Assembly: GCF_947503125.1 (NCBI RefSeq)
Contig: NZ_CANNCR010000013.1
Coordinates: forward strand, 1-64,000
Source of the DNA: an uncultured Metabacillus sp.
Lineage (GTDB): Bacteria; Bacillota; Bacilli; Bacillales; Bacillaceae
Length of the DNA stretch: 64,000 nucleotides
Direction: 5' to 3'
Position numbers and translations under genes: made by a program. Below the pieces are notes generated by a model. That model was not told the origin of the DNA. It did no database searches and saw nothing but the letters and a program-made list of their open reading frames with translations. Of this stretch, positions 1-8,676 are shown piece after piece; within the stretch, counting starts at the first letter, position 1, and each line of letters starts with the position of its first letter.

Positions 1-90
1 AGAGTAAGTAATGTTCGAATTACCTGATCTTGATACTTGATAAATTCCATTAAATAAGTTAATAATTGAGGGTACAACTTGTCACATCCT

Positions 91-136
91 ATTTTAGGGT
101 TTTAGTGTTGTGTGGTAACCTCACTATACCTAAAAT
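91..136. other. Hairpin-forming element in the left-edge intergenic stretch
   Basis: The first 240 bases hold no convincing gene. Seen: ATTTTAGG (91-98) is the exact reverse complement of CCTAAAAT (129-136), and inside it TAGTG (103-107) pairs with CACTA (122-126), giving a nested stem with a loop of about 14 bases. No T-run follows, so it does not look like a simple terminator. It could be a leader structure for the next gene or the tail of a transcript that enters from outside the window. Low confidence. Confidence 0.3.
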
Positions 137-243
137 TCAGGGGGTGGCAAGTTTTTTGCATTTAAAGCCCTTTAAATCAAGGAATTATTAACTTTTTAAT
201 ATATAAGTTTTGACAATACGGAAAGATATTAAGAGGTGAAATT

Positions 244-912
244 ATGGGATTTTTGGACAAATTATTCGGGGAAAAAACAAATGATGAGGAGTCGAATCAA
301 ATGGCAAATGTAAAATTAGCAGTAATTTACTACAGTTCTTCAGGAACAAACTATCAATTAGCGCAATGGGCAGAAGCTGGTGCAAAAGAAGCAGGTGCAG
401 AAGTAAAAGTATTAAAAGTACCTGAGACAGCACCACAATCAGCAATTGAATCAAATCCAGCCTGGAAAGCACATGTAGATGCGACAAGCAATGTCCCTGA
501 AGTGACGTTAAGTGACTTGGAATGGGCAGATGCAATTATCTTTAGTGTACCTACCAGATTTGGAAATATGCCTTCACAAATGAAATCATTTTTAGATACA
601 ACAGGAGGCTTATGGTTTAACGGAAAGCTTGTAAACAAAGTAGTAAGCGCGATGTCTTCAGCACAAAACTCTCATGGCGGGCAAGAGGCTACCATTTTAT
701 CTTTATATACAACCATGTACCATTGGGGTGCGATTGTAGCAGCACCTGGCTACACTGATCCTGTTACGTTTGGTGCTGGCGGAAATCCATATGGAACAAG
801 TGTAACAGTTGACCAAAACGGAAAAATGGTTGAAAATGTTGAGGCTGCTGTAAAACATCAGGCGAAACGAACAGTAACTATTGCTGAATGGGTGAAAAAG
901 GGAAATCAATAA
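244..912 (+). CDS. WrbA-like flavodoxin / NAD(P)H:quinone oxidoreductase
   Basis: A 222-residue cytosolic flavodoxin-fold protein. Known of the family: FMN-binding WrbA-type oxidoreductases reduce quinones by two electrons and protect against redox cycling. Seen: after a 19-residue charged N-terminal extension, the flavodoxin phosphate loop is YYSSSGTNYQLA (about residues 29-40), followed by the family signatures FSVPTRFGNMPSQMKSFLD (near 99-117) and a GGQEATILS stretch (near 142-150). The extension is unusual; the family normally begins at the second methionine (base 301). Start 244 is preferred because AGAGGTG lies eight bases upstream, while no good ribosome binding site precedes 301. It is a single gene ended by a terminator at 984. 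Substrate is not predictable from sequence. Confidence 0.85.
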   Translation: MGFLDKLFGEKTNDEESNQMANVKLAVIYYSSSGTNYQLAQWAEAGAKEAGAEVKVLKVPETAPQSAIESNPAWKAHVDATSNVPEVTLSDLEWADAIIFSVPTRFGNMPSQMKSFLDTTGGLWFNGKLVNKVVSAMSSAQNSHGGQEATILSLYTTMYHWGAIVAAPGYTDPVTFGAGGNPYGTSVTVDQNGKMVENVEAAVKHQAKRTVTIAEWVKKGNQ

Positions 913-983
913 ATAGAGATAGGAAACTATCAAGGGGTCTGTCTCAATGGGACTGATTCCTTTAAATAGCATGTTTGGTTCAT

Positions 984-1018
984 AAAAGAGGGGCTAGCCT
1001 TTAGGCAGCCCCTTTTTT
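984..1018. terminator. Intrinsic terminator after the flavodoxin gene
   Basis: GGGGCT (990-995) and AGCCCC (1007-1012) form the stem, followed by TTTTTT. The AAAAG before the left arm means it may also act on the opposite strand for the converging gene at 1047. Just upstream (933-957) is a second imperfect hairpin with a GGGTCTGTCTC/GGGACTGATTCC core, a member of the dispersed terminator-associated repeat described in the findings. Confidence 0.8.
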
Positions 1019-1046
1019 GGTTTATTAAGAAATTATTCCTTCATGA

Positions 1047-2093
1047 CTATACATTTAAAAACTTCACACAAACAGGATCGGGCACAGTAATATCGGATTG
1101 TAGCAATGTTAGCTTGCCTGTATCGGCATCTCTAGAGAATAAGACAAGATTTGAGCTTTCTTGATTAGACGCAACAACGAATTTTCCTGTTGGATCGATT
1201 GCGAAGTCACGCGGCCAGCTGCCTTCTGTTGATGTGTATTCAACAAAGGTAAGCTCTCCATTATCTTGATTTACACTGAAGACAGCAATGCTGTCATGAC
1301 CGCGATTGCCAGCATAAACAAAACGTCCGTCAGAAGAAATATGAATAGCGCTTCCTTGGCTGTTTTCTGTGAAATCAGCTGGGATCGTTGGTACGTATTG
1401 CAGCTCAGTAAAAATTCCATTCTCACTATTATAGCTTAACGCAATTACCTCATTACTAAGCTCTGTCATCACATAGGCAAACTTTCCATTAGGATGGAAG
1501 GAAATATGTCTTGGACCGCTGCCCGCTTTTACTAATAAGCTGTGCGCCTCCTCCAATTTTCCATTTGAATGTTTGTATGTAATGACTTTATCAATTCCTA
1601 AATCAACAGCAACAACATATTTTTCATCAGGAGTAAATCCTGAAAAATGTGTGTGCGGTTTTTCTTGTCGTTCATGCGGGCCATTTCCGTTATGTTCAAT
1701 AATCGCAGCAGCAGGATTAATGGTGCCGTCTGCATTTACTAAGTAAGATTCAACGGTTCCTTTGTGGTAGTTCGCTGTAACAACTTGACGGTTTTGACTG
1801 TCAACACTTACATGGCAAGGTGAAGCACCTTCAAGTACTTGCTGATTCAGCTTTGTTAAATCACCAGTTTCATGGTTTATTGTAAAGGAAGCTACACCTC
1901 CATTAGCACCTTCTTTTACAACTGCATAAAGCGTACTGTTATCTTGACTAATGTTTACATAAGTTGGGTTATCCAATTCAGCAACAGCTTTCACCTCTCC
2001 AAGCTTGGCATTGTCAGTATCAAGTGTAAAACTGTAAACGCCTTTACTATCTCCTTTTGTGTATGTACCAATATAACCGATTAGTTTTGACAA
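1047..2093 (-). CDS. pgl: Seven-bladed beta-propeller lactonase (6-phosphogluconolactonase-like)
   Basis: A 348-residue cytosolic protein of the lactonase (Pgl/YkgB) family. Known: the Escherichia coli member hydrolyses 6-phosphogluconolactone in the pentose phosphate pathway; other members are cycloisomerases or have unknown substrates. Seen: repeated propeller blades with the typical sequences GYIGTYTKGDSKGVYSF at the start, a HTHFSGFTP segment near 150, a PRHISFHPNGKFAYV blade motif near 200 and a WPRDFAIDPTGKFVVASNQ blade motif near 300. There is no signal peptide. The start is a TTG codon (2091-2093) with AAAGGAG eight bases upstream; no ATG lies nearby. It converges on the flavodoxin gene and shares its terminator. 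The family is firm, the exact substrate less so. Confidence 0.8.
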   Translation of the reverse strand: MSKLIGYIGTYTKGDSKGVYSFTLDTDNAKLGEVKAVAELDNPTYVNISQDNSTLYAVVKEGANGGVASFTINHETGDLTKLNQQVLEGASPCHVSVDSQNRQVVTANYHKGTVESYLVNADGTINPAAAIIEHNGNGPHERQEKPHTHFSGFTPDEKYVVAVDLGIDKVITYKHSNGKLEEAHSLLVKAGSGPRHISFHPNGKFAYVMTELSNEVIALSYNSENGIFTELQYVPTIPADFTENSQGSAIHISSDGRFVYAGNRGHDSIAVFSVNQDNGELTFVEYTSTEGSWPRDFAIDPTGKFVVASNQESSNLVLFSRDADTGKLTLLQSDITVPDPVCVKFLNV

Positions 2094-2188
2094 GATATTT
2101 GCTCCTTTCCTATTCGATACCTTTCATTATATCGTTTGTAATAAAAAATCAACAACATTTTCATCTATATTTTATTTCGTAATGCGAA

Positions 2189-2280
2189 TATAATAGTATT
2201 AAAATAAAAGCTATGTTAAACCCATTGTTGTTTTTACCACGATGATGCTTTTATTGAAAAAATCCAGAAGTAGGTTTAAC
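2189..2280 (+). promoter_or_regulatory. Promoter -10 and leader with two interleaved inverted repeats, upstream of the ABC exporter
   Basis: TATAAT at 2189-2194 is a good -10 element with a poor -35. In the predicted leader, AATAAAAGC (2203-2211) pairs exactly with GCTTTTATT (2247-2255), and GTTAAACC (2215-2222) pairs exactly with GGTTTAAC (2273-2280). The two pairs interleave, so they would form a pseudoknot or two mutually exclusive folds. No terminator-like hairpin with a T-run is present. This may be a regulatory leader or a pair of protein-binding palindromes. Confidence 0.35.
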
Positions 2281-2311
2281 AAAGTCTAAATAACAAAAAG
2301 GAGAAACAAAG

Positions 2312-4027
2312 ATGCTAAGGCGATTTTTTTCCTATTACATACCACATAAAAAGCTTTTTATCATTGATTTTAGCAGTGCCATCGTTGTAGCAGTTCTGGA
2401 ACTGGCCTTTCCGCTTGCTGTCCAATGGTTTATTGATTCCCTGCTGCCAAGTGAAAATTGGTCTGCAATCGTATCTGTAAGTATTGGGTTGCTGCTGCTT
2501 TATGTTTTATCAACATTCTTACAATTTATCGTCAACTATTGGGGACATATGCTTGGAATTAATATTGAGACAGATATGAGAAGGCAGCTGTTTCAGCATG
2601 TTCAGAAGCAATCATTTAAGTTTTTTGATAATACAAAAACCGGAAATATCATGAGCCGAATTACTAATGATCTTATGGATATTGGTGAGCTTGCGCATCA
2701 TGGGCCTGAAGATTTATTTATATCGTTTATGACGTTTATCGGTGCGTTTTGGATCATGTTTTCGATTAATGCAAAACTGGCATTAGTGGCATTAATCATC
2801 TTGCCATTTCTCGGTTGGCTGATCGTCGTTAGCAATTTGAAAATGAATAAAGCCTGGAAGAGAATGTATAGTGAAATTGCTGATGTGAATGCAAGGGTAG
2901 AGGATAGTGTTTCAGGTGTACGTGTTGTCCAGTCGTTTACAAATGAGAAGTTTGAAAATAACAGATTTCAGACAAACAATCAAAAATTTCGGAAAGCAAA
3001 GCTTGGTGGATATAAGGTCATGTCCTTTAGCCTGTCAGGTATTTACATGATGACTCGTTTTGTAACACTGGCGGTTCTTGTTGTCGGAGCATGGTTAAGC
3101 TATAACAATCAGCTTTCCTATGGGGAGCTTGTTGGATTTGTTCTTTATATAAATGTTCTGTTTAAACCAATCGATAAAATTAGTGCATTAATGGAGCTGT
3201 ATCCAAAAGGAATGGCTGGCTTCAAGCGATTTACAGAGCTGATGGATACGGACCCAGATGTTGTGGATGTAAAGGATGCTGTTGAAGTGGCTGAACTTCG
3301 CGGAGATATTGAATTTGACGGTGTGACCTTCGGTTATGATGAGCATAAACGAGTGCTTGAAGGGATTGATCTTTCCATAAAGGCAGGGGAAACGGTTGCA
3401 TTTGTTGGCCCTTCTGGTGCGGGGAAAACAACTATATGCTCACTTATCCCTCGATTTTATGATGTGGATGAAGGTTCGATTAAAATTGATGGGATCGATA
3501 TTCGCGATATGTCAAAGCAATCTCTTCGTTCGCAAATTGGCATCGTACAGCAGGATGTGTTTTTATTTACGGGAACATTAAGAGAAAATATTGCCTATGG
3601 CAAATTAGATGCGACACAAGAAGAAATAGAAGCAGCAGCAAAACGGGCACATTTAGAGAGTTTTATAGATTCACTTCCATTTGGTTATGAGACACAGATT
3701 GGGGAAAGAGGTTTAAAGCTGTCCGGCGGTCAAAAACAAAGAATAGCTATTGCAAGAATGTTCTTAAAAAATCCTCCGATCCTTATCTTGGATGAAGCGA
3801 CCTCTGCATTGGATACGGAGACAGAATTGATTATTCAAAAGGCATTAACAGAGCTTTCTAAAAACCGTACAACACTCGTGATTGCCCATCGATTGGCTAC
3901 GATCCGTAATGCAGACCGGATTGTTGTCGTAACCGAAAACGGAATTGCTGAAGAAGGAAAACACGATGATTTAATCGAACAAAATGGTATTTTTGCAAAC
4001 CTTCATCGCGTGCAATATCAAAGGTAG
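2312..4027 (+). CDS. ygaD: ABC transporter, fused membrane and ATPase half-exporter (YgaD-like)
   Basis: A 571-residue type IV ABC half-exporter, expected to act as a homodimer in the cytoplasmic membrane; substrate unknown, many relatives export lipids or drugs. Seen: six predicted membrane segments in residues 1-310 (first two near 15-40 and 50-75), then the ATPase domain with Walker A GPSGAGKTT (about 366-374), Q-loop IVQQDVF, signature LSGGQ (about 470), Walker B LILDEAT, and the H-loop AHRLATI. The closely spaced HHGPEDLF and YPKGMAGF sequences match what I recall of Bacillus subtilis YgaD, hence the symbol. Start at 2312 is supported by AAAAAGGAG eight bases upstream. It is monocistronic, with a convergent terminator at 4037. 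Confidence 0.85.
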   Translation: MLRRFFSYYIPHKKLFIIDFSSAIVVAVLELAFPLAVQWFIDSLLPSENWSAIVSVSIGLLLLYVLSTFLQFIVNYWGHMLGINIETDMRRQLFQHVQKQSFKFFDNTKTGNIMSRITNDLMDIGELAHHGPEDLFISFMTFIGAFWIMFSINAKLALVALIILPFLGWLIVVSNLKMNKAWKRMYSEIADVNARVEDSVSGVRVVQSFTNEKFENNRFQTNNQKFRKAKLGGYKVMSFSLSGIYMMTRFVTLAVLVVGAWLSYNNQLSYGELVGFVLYINVLFKPIDKISALMELYPKGMAGFKRFTELMDTDPDVVDVKDAVEVAELRGDIEFDGVTFGYDEHKRVLEGIDLSIKAGETVAFVGPSGAGKTTICSLIPRFYDVDEGSIKIDGIDIRDMSKQSLRSQIGIVQQDVFLFTGTLRENIAYGKLDATQEEIEAAAKRAHLESFIDSLPFGYETQIGERGLKLSGGQKQRIAIARMFLKNPPILILDEATSALDTETELIIQKALTELSKNRTTLVIAHRLATIRNADRIVVVTENGIAEEGKHDDLIEQNGIFANLHRVQYQR

Positions 4028-4036
4028 GAAATGAGT

Positions 4037-4120
4037 AAGAGGCTGACTCAAAAGGATTACTGACCCCTCCAGCACAATATGTGTTGGAGGGCTATCCCTT
4101 TCATTCCGAGACAGCCTCTT
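4037..4120. terminator. Long convergent terminator hairpin
   Basis: AAGAGGCTG (4037-4045) pairs with CAGCCTCTT (4112-4120). An inner arm CCCTCCA...TGGAGGG (about 4064-4091) adds a second stem. It serves the ABC exporter gene and the converging HxlR gene, and carries the CTGACCCC-type core shared by other terminators in this window. Confidence 0.8.
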
Positions 4121-4122
4121 TG

Positions 4123-4455
4123 CTATTCCTTATTTTCAACTTCTTCTACTTCCAGCCAGGTTTGTGACCATTTTTCAATATCCCGTAAGAGCGGTTCTAA
4201 TGATAACCCTTTCTCGGTTAGAGAATATTCGATGCGAACCGGTGTTTCTGGATAAACTTCCCTTTTAACGATGTTTTGAGTTTCAAGATCCTTTAATCTA
4301 TCTGAAAGAACTCTCCCTGTAATCCCAATTGCAGCTTCAATTTCTGAAAATCGCTGGGGGCCGTTAAGCAATTGATAAATAACAAGTCCAGTCCATCTCT
4401 GGCTTAAAATGCCCATTGCCTTTTCAAACCTTGGACAAATTAGCGATTTATTCAT
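4123..4455 (-). CDS. HxlR-family winged-helix transcriptional regulator
   Basis: A 110-residue DNA-binding protein. Seen: the HxlR family core (RWTGLVIYQLLNGPQRFSEI, GRVLSDRLKDLETQNIVKR, EYSLTEKGLSLEPLL), with Cys8 in an N-terminal LICPRFEKA segment. Known: family members such as YodB and CatR in Bacillus sense thiol-reactive or quinone stress through a single N-terminal cysteine. Inferred: Cys8 makes a redox or electrophile role plausible, and the WrbA-like quinone reductase 3 kb away would be a sensible target, but nothing links them directly. The start has AAGGAGTGAT upstream. A perfect palindrome in its own promoter suggests autoregulation. Confidence 0.85.
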   Translation of the reverse strand: MNKSLICPRFEKAMGILSQRWTGLVIYQLLNGPQRFSEIEAAIGITGRVLSDRLKDLETQNIVKREVYPETPVRIEYSLTEKGLSLEPLLRDIEKWSQTWLEVEEVENKE

Positions 4456-4481
4456 GTAGTATCACTCCTTGTTTAAATGAT

Positions 4482-4506
4482 ATTATACCAAATTATTTCA
4501 AATAAT
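4482..4506 (-). promoter_or_regulatory. Promoter region and palindromic operator of the HxlR gene
   Basis: On the minus strand TATAAT lies at 4487-4482. Directly upstream is the perfect palindrome ATTATTT-C-AAATAAT (4492-4506), positioned between or over the promoter elements. This is where an autorepressor of the HxlR family would bind. The assignment rests only on symmetry and position. Confidence 0.4.
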
Positions 4507-4747
4507 ATAATTGTGAAAGATTATTTAATTACAAAAAGCGATATATTTACAAAAGTATAGTTACTTATTAAATAAGATATATTTTATTCTAAAAAAATTT
4601 TTAAAATGAAGAAAAAGGTAACTAGTTTTTTGTTGGAGTTAAATTATAATGAAAAAGTAAAAAATGAAGTTATTAATCTGTTAATCATTTTTTATACATG
4701 GTTTCGAAAAGGATATTATTATTCCGATAAATTATTTTCTGAATAAC

Positions 4748-4765
4748 TATGAATATTTATACGTA
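4748..4765 (+). promoter_or_regulatory. Possible ArgR/AhrC box upstream of rocF
   Basis: TATGAATATTTATACGTA matches the left half of the arginine-regulator box (TNTGAATWWWWATTCANW) well and the right half poorly. It lies about 70 bases before the arginase start. No convincing sigma-54 -24/-12 element (TGGCAC-N5-TTGCA) was seen in the 4456-4835 intergenic stretch, unlike the SigL-dependent roc operons of Bacillus subtilis; the rest of that 380-base stretch is AT-rich with nothing else recognisable. Confidence 0.3.
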
Positions 4766-4835
4766 AATATGTTCAGTTGAGTCATCCTTTATTCGTAAGA
4801 TACAATTGTGGCATCAGCAAAGGGGGAGAAACAAA

Positions 4836-5741
4836 ATGATGAAAAAGCATATTTCGATTATTGGTGTACCAATGGATTTAGGACAATCAAGGCGAGGGGT
4901 AGATATGGGGCCAAGTGCTATGAGGTATGCTGGAGTTATCGAAAGGCTGGAAAAGCTAAATTATGAGATTCATGATAAAGGAGATATAGAGATTGGCAGA
5001 CCTGGTAAAAATGAAGTGGATTCTGAGGGGAATTTAAAATATTTGGAAGCGGTAACAAAGGCGAGCGAGGAGCTTGCGGCTGCTGTAGATCATGTTGTCG
5101 AGGCTGGTTCCTTTCCTCTTATTCTAGGAGGCGATCATAGCATTGCAATCGGGACATTGGCTGGGGTTTCAAGGCATTATCAAAACCTTGGAGTGATCTG
5201 GTATGACGCACATGGTGATTTAAATACGGCTGAAACCTCGCCATCGGGGAATATTCATGGAATGCCGTTAGCTGTAAGCTTAGGGCTTGGTCACCCGGCA
5301 TTAACAGCTATTGCAAACTATTCTCCAAAAGTAAAGCCTGAAAATATTGTCATTATCGGTGCCCGGTCTTTAGATGATGGGGAAAAAGAGTTGATCCGTG
5401 AGAAAGGCATCAGAGTGTATACAATGCATGAAATTGACCGACTCGGGATGACAAAAGTGATGGAAGAAACGGTTGCCTATTTAAAGGATAAGACGGACGG
5501 CGTTCATCTCTCTTTAGATTTAGATGGGCTTGATCCAAGTGATGCTCCAGGAGTGGGGACACCTGTCATAGGCGGAATTAGTTACCGGGAAAGCCATCTG
5601 GCAATGGAGATTTTAGAGGAATCTAAAATCATTACCTCAGCTGAATTTGTAGAGGTGAACCCGATTTTGGATGAAAGAAACAAAACAGCCTCTGTTGCAG
5701 TTGCATTAATGGGCTCATTATTAGGAGAAAAATTATTATAA
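4836..5741 (+). CDS. rocF: Arginase
   Basis: A 301-residue cytosolic enzyme that hydrolyses L-arginine to ornithine and urea, the first step of arginine catabolism. Seen: the binuclear manganese-binding motifs GGDHSIAIG (about residues 96-104), DAHGDLNT (about 124-131) with the following ETSPSGNIHGMP substrate loop, and SLDLDGLDP (about 223-231), all intact, plus the C-terminal EFVEVNPILD. Length matches the family. The open frame extends to 4806, but the ribosome binding site AGGGGGAG (4821-4828) selects ATG 4836 (or the adjacent ATG 4839). rocD follows 69 bases later, so the two enzymes turn arginine into glutamate semialdehyde; the dehydrogenase rocA is not in the window. Confidence 0.97.
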   Translation: MMKKHISIIGVPMDLGQSRRGVDMGPSAMRYAGVIERLEKLNYEIHDKGDIEIGRPGKNEVDSEGNLKYLEAVTKASEELAAAVDHVVEAGSFPLILGGDHSIAIGTLAGVSRHYQNLGVIWYDAHGDLNTAETSPSGNIHGMPLAVSLGLGHPALTAIANYSPKVKPENIVIIGARSLDDGEKELIREKGIRVYTMHEIDRLGMTKVMEETVAYLKDKTDGVHLSLDLDGLDPSDAPGVGTPVIGGISYRESHLAMEILEESKIITSAEFVEVNPILDERNKTASVAVALMGSLLGEKLL

Positions 5742-5810
5742 TGAGGCTCTTATCAGTGGGAGGTTTACTGCTTGTTTCGTGATTAATAACAATAAGGAGG
5801 AGATAGCTGG

Positions 5811-7013
5811 ATGAAGAATAAAACAGTAAGCATTATTACCCAAACAGAAAAATATGGTGCAAATAACTATAATCCGCTTCCAATCGTTATTACCAAAGCA
5901 GAAGGTGTCTGGGTAGAGGATCCAGAAGGCACTCGTTACATGGATATGTTAAGTGCTTATTCAGCTGTCAACCAAGGACATCGCCATCCAAAAATCATTC
6001 AGGCCCTGAAGGATCAAGCAGATCGGGTAACCCTTACATCAAGAGCATTTCATAATGATCAATTAGGACCATGGTACGAAAAAATTACAACAATAACTAA
6101 AAAAGCAATGGCATTGCCAATGAATACAGGAGCTGAAGCAGTTGAAACCGCAATAAAAGCAATGAGACGCTGGGGCTACCAGGTAAAGGGGATTCCTGAC
6201 AATCAAGCAGAAATTATTGCATGTACAGGCAATTTCCACGGCCGTACGATGGCAGCAGTCTCCCTATCATCTGATCAGGAGTACCGGAAAAACTTTGGCC
6301 CTATGCTGCCAGGTATCAAATTGATTCCATATGGAGATATTGATGCTTTAAAAGCAGCCATTACACCGAGTACAGCTGGATTTCTTATTGAACCGATCCA
6401 AGGAGAAGCCGGGATTTTGTTGCCGCCGAAAGGATTTTTGAAAGAAGCGTTTGAGTTGTGTAAAAGCAATCATGTTCTCTTTGTTGCAGATGAAATTCAA
6501 GCGGGACTTGGCCGTACTGGAAAGATGTTTGCCTGTGATTGGGAAGATGTTGTTCCTGATATGTATATCTTAGGAAAAGCCCTTGGCGGTGGTGTGTTCC
6601 CAATCTCTTGTGTGGCAGCAAATCGTGACATTTTAAATGTGTTTAATCCTGGTTCACATGGCTCAACATTTGGGGGAAACCCGCTTGCATGTGCCGTATC
6701 GATCGCTGCACTCGACGTTATTGAAGAAGAAAAACTTGTGGAGCGTTCATATAAATTAGGTAAGTTATTATTAAACAACTTAAAAGAAATCAAGAATCCA
6801 AAAATAAAAGAGATTAGAGGAAGAGGGTTATTTATTGGTATTGAGCTTACAGAAGCTGCAAGACCATACTGTGAAAAGCTTAAGGAAAACGGGTTATTAT
6901 GTAAAGAAACACATGATAATGTTATTCGTTTTGCGCCGCCTCTTATCATTACGGAAGAGGAGATAGCTTGGGCATTAGAACGAATTAAACGGGTTTTGGA
7001 AGAACCTGAATAA
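5811..7013 (+). CDS. rocD: Ornithine aminotransferase
   Basis: A 400-residue PLP enzyme of aminotransferase class III that converts ornithine and 2-oxoglutarate to glutamate-5-semialdehyde and glutamate. Seen: [13 protein letters not shown] at the N-terminus, [13 protein letters not shown], the GNFHGRT motif, [13 protein letters not shown] with the cofactor Asp, and the Schiff-base lysine at residue 256 in ILGKALGGG. The sequence follows Bacillus RocD closely through the C-terminal IRFAPPLII. Start ATG 5811 has AAGGAGGAG eleven bases upstream. It forms a two-gene unit with rocF and ends in a strong terminator. Confidence 0.97.
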   Translation: MKNKTVSIITQTEKYGANNYNPLPIVITKAEGVWVEDPEGTRYMDMLSAYSAVNQGHRHPKIIQALKDQADRVTLTSRAFHNDQLGPWYEKITTITKKAMALPMNTGAEAVETAIKAMRRWGYQVKGIPDNQAEIIACTGNFHGRTMAAVSLSSDQEYRKNFGPMLPGIKLIPYGDIDALKAAITPSTAGFLIEPIQGEAGILLPPKGFLKEAFELCKSNHVLFVADEIQAGLGRTGKMFACDWEDVVPDMYILGKALGGGVFPISCVAANRDILNVFNPGSHGSTFGGNPLACAVSIAALDVIEEEKLVERSYKLGKLLLNNLKEIKNPKIKEIRGRGLFIGIELTEAARPYCEKLKENGLLCKETHDNVIRFAPPLIITEEEIAWALERIKRVLEEPE

Positions 7014-7051
7014 TAAAAGAAAACTAAAAAATGATATCCCTTGTTACTATA

Positions 7052-7083
7052 GAAGACCATACACAAAGTGTGTGGTCTTTTTC
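7052..7083 (+). terminator. Intrinsic terminator after rocD
   Basis: AAGACCATACACA (7053-7065) pairs with TGTGTGGTCTT (7069-7079), followed by TTTTT. It separates the arginine genes from the siderophore operon. Confidence 0.9.
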
Positions 7084-7198
7084 CATTGAATAAAGACTTT
7101 TAGAACCAGAAGGCCTATTGAATAGATCTATAGAACCATAATTGATTAAACAAAGAGATTTTATTTTAGGTATATATCATTAAAATTGCAAACAACAA

Positions 7199-7261
7199 TT
7201 GACTATGATAATCATTATCATTTAAGATGTTCATTGTAAAAGAAAATGAAAATCATTATCA
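7199..7261 (+). promoter_or_regulatory. Fur-controlled promoter of the siderophore operon (two Fur boxes)
   Basis: TTGACT (7199-7204) and TAAGAT (7223-7228) fit a sigma-A promoter with an 18-base spacer. The spacer contains a perfect 7-1-7 Fur box TGATAAT-C-ATTATCA (7206-7220), and a second box TGAAAAT-C-ATTATCA lies at 7247-7261 in the early transcript. Binding of iron-loaded Fur would cover the promoter, so the operon should be expressed only under iron limitation. Confidence 0.92.
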
Positions 7262-7296
7262 ATTGTAAATTTCGAATCATAAAAAAGGAGTGGAAC

Positions 7297-8664
7297 ATGA
7301 TGGAAGCAGTGTTGACGACATCAATGGACAATCAAACATTATTGACTATGCAGGAAATAAGAGAATCAAATGCAAGATCGTATCCAAGAAGATTACCATT
7401 GGCCATAAAACGAGCAGAGGGTGTTTATGTAACAGATATGGATGGCAAAATCTATATTGATTGTTTAGCAGGAGCAGGGACGTTAGCTCTTGGCCATAAT
7501 CATGCCGTAGTCAGGGAAGCAATTGAGGAAGTCCTCGAATCATACTTGCCATTGCACACCCTTGATTTAACAACTCCGGTTAAAGAAGCATTTGTTAACG
7601 AGGTGTTTGAAGCACTGCCAAAGTCTTTTGCAGAAAAAGCAAAAATTCAATTCTGCGGTCCTACAGGCGGAGATGCAATCGAAGCAGCGTTAAAGCTGGT
7701 AAAAACAGCAACTGGGAATCGGGCGATTTTAGCGTTCCAAGGAGGCTACCATGGATCCACACATGGAACCTTAAGTATTAGCGGAACATTAAGTCCTAAA
7801 CAAAAGATTCACGCTCTTGTCCCGGATACGCATTTTCTGCCATATCCATATGAATACCGCTGTCCTTTTGGAATTGGAAAGGATGGTCATAAAGTCAGCA
7901 GTACATATATTGAGAATTTATTAGATGATCCGGAAAGCGGAATCGTTCGTCCTGCTGGAATTATTGTCGAAGTCGTTCAGGGTGAAGGTGGCTCGATACC
8001 CGCACCAATTGAGTGGTTAAAAGAACTGCGCAGGATCACAAAAGAACGAAATATACCTTTAATCATAGATGAGGTCCAAACAGGAATTGGCCGTACTGGA
8101 AAAATGTTTGCATTCGAGCATGCGGGAATTGAACCAGATGTCCTTGTTTTATCAAAAGCGATTGGCGGCAGTCTCCCGCTCTCAGTTTTGATCTATGATC
8201 GCCGTCTCGATCATTGGGAGCCTGGTGCACATATTGGAACCTTCAGAGGCAATCAAATGGCAATGGCAACAGGGAAAGCAACATTAAAGTATATAAAGGA
8301 AAATCAATTACCAAATAAGGTAGATGAAATTGGAGCCTATCTAAAGCAGCAATTGCATTCGATACAAAAGAGTATGTCTTCTATAGGAGAGATTAGAGGG
8401 CGCGGCTTGATGCTTGGGATCGAAATCATTAACCCTGCAAAAACAGCCAATCATCTTGGAAGCTACCCGGCATTTCCTGAGCTGGCTAGTAAAATTCAAC
8501 AAGAATGCTTTAACAGAGGACTCATTTTAGAGGTTGGCGGCAGATTCAGTACAGTGATTCGATTGCTACCGCCGCTAATTATCACAAAGGAGCAAATCGA
8601 CGATGTCCTGCAGCGGTTCTACGAAGCAATTAAAAGCGCAGAAGACCACTTTGGATTGCGATAG
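7297..8664 (+). CDS. rhbA: Diaminobutyrate--2-oxoglutarate aminotransferase (RhbA-like)
   Basis: A 455-residue class III PLP aminotransferase that makes L-2,4-diaminobutyrate from aspartate semialdehyde and glutamate, the first step to 1,3-diaminopropane. Seen: CLAGAGTLALGHNHAVV, CGPTGGDAIEAALKL, the GGYHGSTHG motif, IIDEVQTGIGRTGKM, the Schiff-base lysine in LSKAIGGSLP, and HIGTFRGNQ, all typical of diaminobutyrate aminotransferases. The open frame reaches back to 7246 and would run through the second Fur box; AAAAGGAG (7283-7290) selects ATG 7297 (or 7300). First gene of six with the rhizobactin order; the next gene starts within 13 bases. Confidence 0.93.
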   Translation: MMEAVLTTSMDNQTLLTMQEIRESNARSYPRRLPLAIKRAEGVYVTDMDGKIYIDCLAGAGTLALGHNHAVVREAIEEVLESYLPLHTLDLTTPVKEAFVNEVFEALPKSFAEKAKIQFCGPTGGDAIEAALKLVKTATGNRAILAFQGGYHGSTHGTLSISGTLSPKQKIHALVPDTHFLPYPYEYRCPFGIGKDGHKVSSTYIENLLDDPESGIVRPAGIIVEVVQGEGGSIPAPIEWLKELRRITKERNIPLIIDEVQTGIGRTGKMFAFEHAGIEPDVLVLSKAIGGSLPLSVLIYDRRLDHWEPGAHIGTFRGNQMAMATGKATLKYIKENQLPNKVDEIGAYLKQQLHSIQKSMSSIGEIRGRGLMLGIEIINPAKTANHLGSYPAFPELASKIQQECFNRGLILEVGGRFSTVIRLLPPLIITKEQIDDVLQRFYEAIKSAEDHFGLR

Positions 8665-8676
8665 AAGGTGAAGGAA

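Noticed and set aside
4740-4835. Sigma-54 (SigL) promoter for rocF
   Set aside because: No TGGCAC-N5-TTGCA element is present; TGTGGCATCAGC near 4808 lacks the -12 half and sits on the ribosome binding site.
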